From Eudoraea adriatica DSM 19308 (GTDB lineage Bacteria; Bacteroidota; Bacteroidia; Flavobacteriales; Flavobacteriaceae): a stretch of 64,000 nt of DNA. The notes beneath the pieces were generated by a model, which had not been told where the DNA came from, made no database searches, and saw only the letters and a program-made list of their open reading frames with translations. This document shows positions 62,290-64,000 of the stretch, piece after piece. The stretch lies in contig NZ_KB907549.1 in the NCBI RefSeq assembly GCF_000382125.1, forward strand, positions 124,001-188,000, given 5' to 3'. The first letter of the stretch is position 1, and each line of letters opens with the position of its first letter. Position numbers and translations under genes: made by a program.

Positions 62290-63975
62290 ATGAAATCTCA
62301 AAACACCGGGCTGATAGTCTTTTTTGTAATAGGTATACTTAGCTTCACCAACTGCAAAAATAAATCAAAACCGATTCCTGAATTGGCAGCCATTGATCTG
62401 CTCAGAGGCGAACTCATTTTATGTAGTTCAGAACAATTCGGAGAAGTGAGCTTTTCCCTGTCCTGTAATTATGATACCCGCGAGACTTTTGACCTGGCGG
62501 TATCCTTATTGCACTCCTTTGAATATGAAGAGGCAGAAAAAGCCTTTGTCCAGGTGTTGGATGCTGATCCTGATTGTGCAATGGCTTATTGGGGAGTGGC
62601 TATGAGTATTGTACATTCATTATGGTATCAGTCTGATAATAGTTACCTGGAAAAAGGATCGAAACTTCTGGAAATTGCAAGCAAAATTCCAAAAGGAGAA
62701 AGAGAAAAGGATTATCTGGATGCTATAAGCATATACTATAAAGATTGGGATACTGTTGATCAAAATACACGGGCATTGTTGTATGAAAAGAAGATGGAAA
62801 AAATTTATAATAAGTACCCTGAGGATAATGAAGCGGCCGTTTTTTATGCTTTAGCCTTGAGAGCATCTGCAGATCGCAAGGATAAAACCTACAAGAATCA
62901 AAAAAAATCGGGCAAGATTCTTGAAAACTTATTTGTAGACCAACCTAACCACCCCGGAATTGCCCATTATATCATACATAATTATGATTACCCGGAATTG
63001 GCTCATTTGGCATTACCAACGGCAAGAAGATATGCTGATATTGCGCCGGCCTCATCACATGCACAGCACATGCCCTCACACATCTTTACGCGATTGGGAT
63101 TATGGGATGAATCCATACAATCTAATGTAAGTTCGGCGTCATCTGCAAGATGTTATGCCGAGGCAAGTGGGATGGAGGGTCACTGGTCCAACGAACTTCA
63201 TGCCATGGGTTATTTGGTATATGCTTATTTGCAAAAAGGCGATAATAAAAATGCAAATGAACAATACCAGTACATGAAAACAATTTACGATGTTTACCCT
63301 TCAAACATTGCTGCTATTGCATATCCCTTTGCTGCTGTACCCGCAAGAATTGCCCTGGAAAATGGAAGATGGGATGTCGCAGCTAATCTTCAATTTCATG
63401 AATCGGAGGTGAAATGGGATCAATTTCCATGGCAAAGTTCTTTGCTTCATTTTACCAGAGCTATAGGTTCACTGCATCTAAAAAACTTAAGTGCTGCCAA
63501 CGAAGAGTTGGAAATCCTCAGCACTTTAAGGCAAGAAATATTAGATGGTGGAAATGAGGCTAATGCAAACCAGGTATTAATCCAAATGAAAATCGTTCAA
63601 GGCTGGTTACATTTTTATAGTGAAGAAGAAGATGCAGGAATTACACTTTTAAAAGAGGCTGTAGAAATGGAAGATATTACAGGTGTTCATGGTATTACAC
63701 CCGGTAAGCTCATCCCGGCCCGGGAATTTTTGGCTGAAATGTTACTGGCTATGGACAAACCACTTGAAGCATTGCAGGTATATGAGAAAAACCTAAATGT
63801 GAATCCTAATCGTTTCAACGGAATTTATGGGGCAGCTATGGCCGCAAAGCGATTTGGTGATCAGGAAAAGGCATACAGGTATTTTGAAGAACTATTAATA
63901 CTTACAGAATCATCGCAAAGCGACAGGCCTGAAGTGAAGGAGGCTAAAACATTCATCCAACAACATACCGGGTAA
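62290..63975 (+). CDS. TPR-repeat lipoprotein
   Basis: 561 residues. The lipoprotein signal ends LSFTNC with Cys22. TPR-like helical hairpins run over the whole chain (FDLAVSLLHSFEYEEAEKAF near 72, CAMAYWGVAMS, and NRFNGIYGAAMAAKRFGDQE near 520). HMPSHIFTRLGLWDESI near 260 and YADIAPASSHAQHMPSHIF are conserved in this extracytoplasmic TPR family. No catalytic motif. The role is unknown; it is possibly a scaffold in the outer-membrane or periplasmic space. The stop is 25 bases from the window end. Confidence 0.88.
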   Translation: MKSQNTGLIVFFVIGILSFTNCKNKSKPIPELAAIDLLRGELILCSSEQFGEVSFSLSCNYDTRETFDLAVSLLHSFEYEEAEKAFVQVLDADPDCAMAYWGVAMSIVHSLWYQSDNSYLEKGSKLLEIASKIPKGEREKDYLDAISIYYKDWDTVDQNTRALLYEKKMEKIYNKYPEDNEAAVFYALALRASADRKDKTYKNQKKSGKILENLFVDQPNHPGIAHYIIHNYDYPELAHLALPTARRYADIAPASSHAQHMPSHIFTRLGLWDESIQSNVSSASSARCYAEASGMEGHWSNELHAMGYLVYAYLQKGDNKNANEQYQYMKTIYDVYPSNIAAIAYPFAAVPARIALENGRWDVAANLQFHESEVKWDQFPWQSSLLHFTRAIGSLHLKNLSAANEELEILSTLRQEILDGGNEANANQVLIQMKIVQGWLHFYSEEEDAGITLLKEAVEMEDITGVHGITPGKLIPAREFLAEMLLAMDKPLEALQVYEKNLNVNPNRFNGIYGAAMAAKRFGDQEKAYRYFEELLILTESSQSDRPEVKEAKTFIQQHTG

Positions 63976-64000
63976 AATCCCGATATTATGATAACAAAAA

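Noticed and set aside
62124-62342. Small plus-strand frame before the TPR lipoprotein
   Set aside because: It overlaps the lipoprotein start in another frame and has no motif or start context.
1-64000. CRISPR arrays, tRNA genes, insertion sequences, prophage
   Set aside because: No regular spaced repeats, tRNA cloverleaf signatures, transposase motifs or phage structural genes were seen on either strand.

Overview
The window is a chromosomal segment of a Flavobacteriaceae-type bacterium (Bacteroidota). This rests on family-typical proteins (a DnaX without the zinc module, Lon, S1, DUF3822–RsmD, GlgE–maltokinase–GlgB, GIN/DUF4097 adhesin-like proteins), Bacteroidota promoters of the TTTG-N17/19-TAnnTTTG type in front of rnpB and rpsA, several TTG starts, lipoproteins with short lipoboxes, and a moderately AT-rich base composition. 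I see no insertion sequence, prophage, CRISPR array or tRNA. Packing is tight: many genes overlap by 1-4 bases, and two terminators lie partly inside coding ends.

Layout. 1-2475 (minus): a RecD-like helicase, a DUF4126 membrane protein and the start of kdsB (cut by the window edge). 2579-4567 (plus): a pseudopilin-like membrane protein, a DUF3822 (PilM/GspL-like) protein and rsmD. 4638-4950 (minus): RNase P RNA. 5217-7031 (plus): dnaX. 7020-7379 (minus): a TMEM220-like protein. 7391-13816 (minus): a complete six-gene ebo cluster, transcribed eboA-B-C-D-E-F. It is the most notable system here: a conserved but poorly understood operon thought to handle or export an unknown (possibly prenylated or cyclitol-derived) metabolite. 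13978-14559 (plus): miaE, divergent from ebo.

14643-22122 (minus): a polyphosphate/phosphohistidine group (pdxH, sixA, ppk1, ppx-like) preceded by the operon pyrR-pyrB-STAS-like-DUF3291-rnz. 22306-28060: rpsA, a BON-LysM protein, cmk and lon. 28278-31246 (plus): ECF sigma factor, anti-sigma-like membrane protein and two repeat-rich adhesin-like exported proteins. 31291-33501 (minus): an MFS transporter and an M48 lipoprotein protease. 33538-41521 (minus): a GlgE-type alpha-glucan operon (glgE, maltokinase, glgB, then a GH31 alpha-glucosidase), with no treS in the window.

41727-53696: mixed housekeeping and envelope genes (collagen-like lipoprotein, msrB, DinB-like, lpdA, aroQ, xerD, M20 peptidase, a second ECF sigma with a four-helix membrane partner, plsC-like, a NUDIX hydrolase and a cyclophilin lipoprotein that share one CATG start site, a TRIC-like channel, a CIA30-like protein). 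53717-63975 (plus): a run of exported proteins for extracytoplasmic degradation or respiration: M28 glutamate-carboxypeptidase-like enzyme, a 1135-residue propeller-HEAT-cytochrome c lipoprotein, a class C beta-lactamase-like serine hydrolase coupled to a DUF3500 protein, and a TPR lipoprotein.

All functional calls come from reading the sequence and knowing the families; no database search was run.
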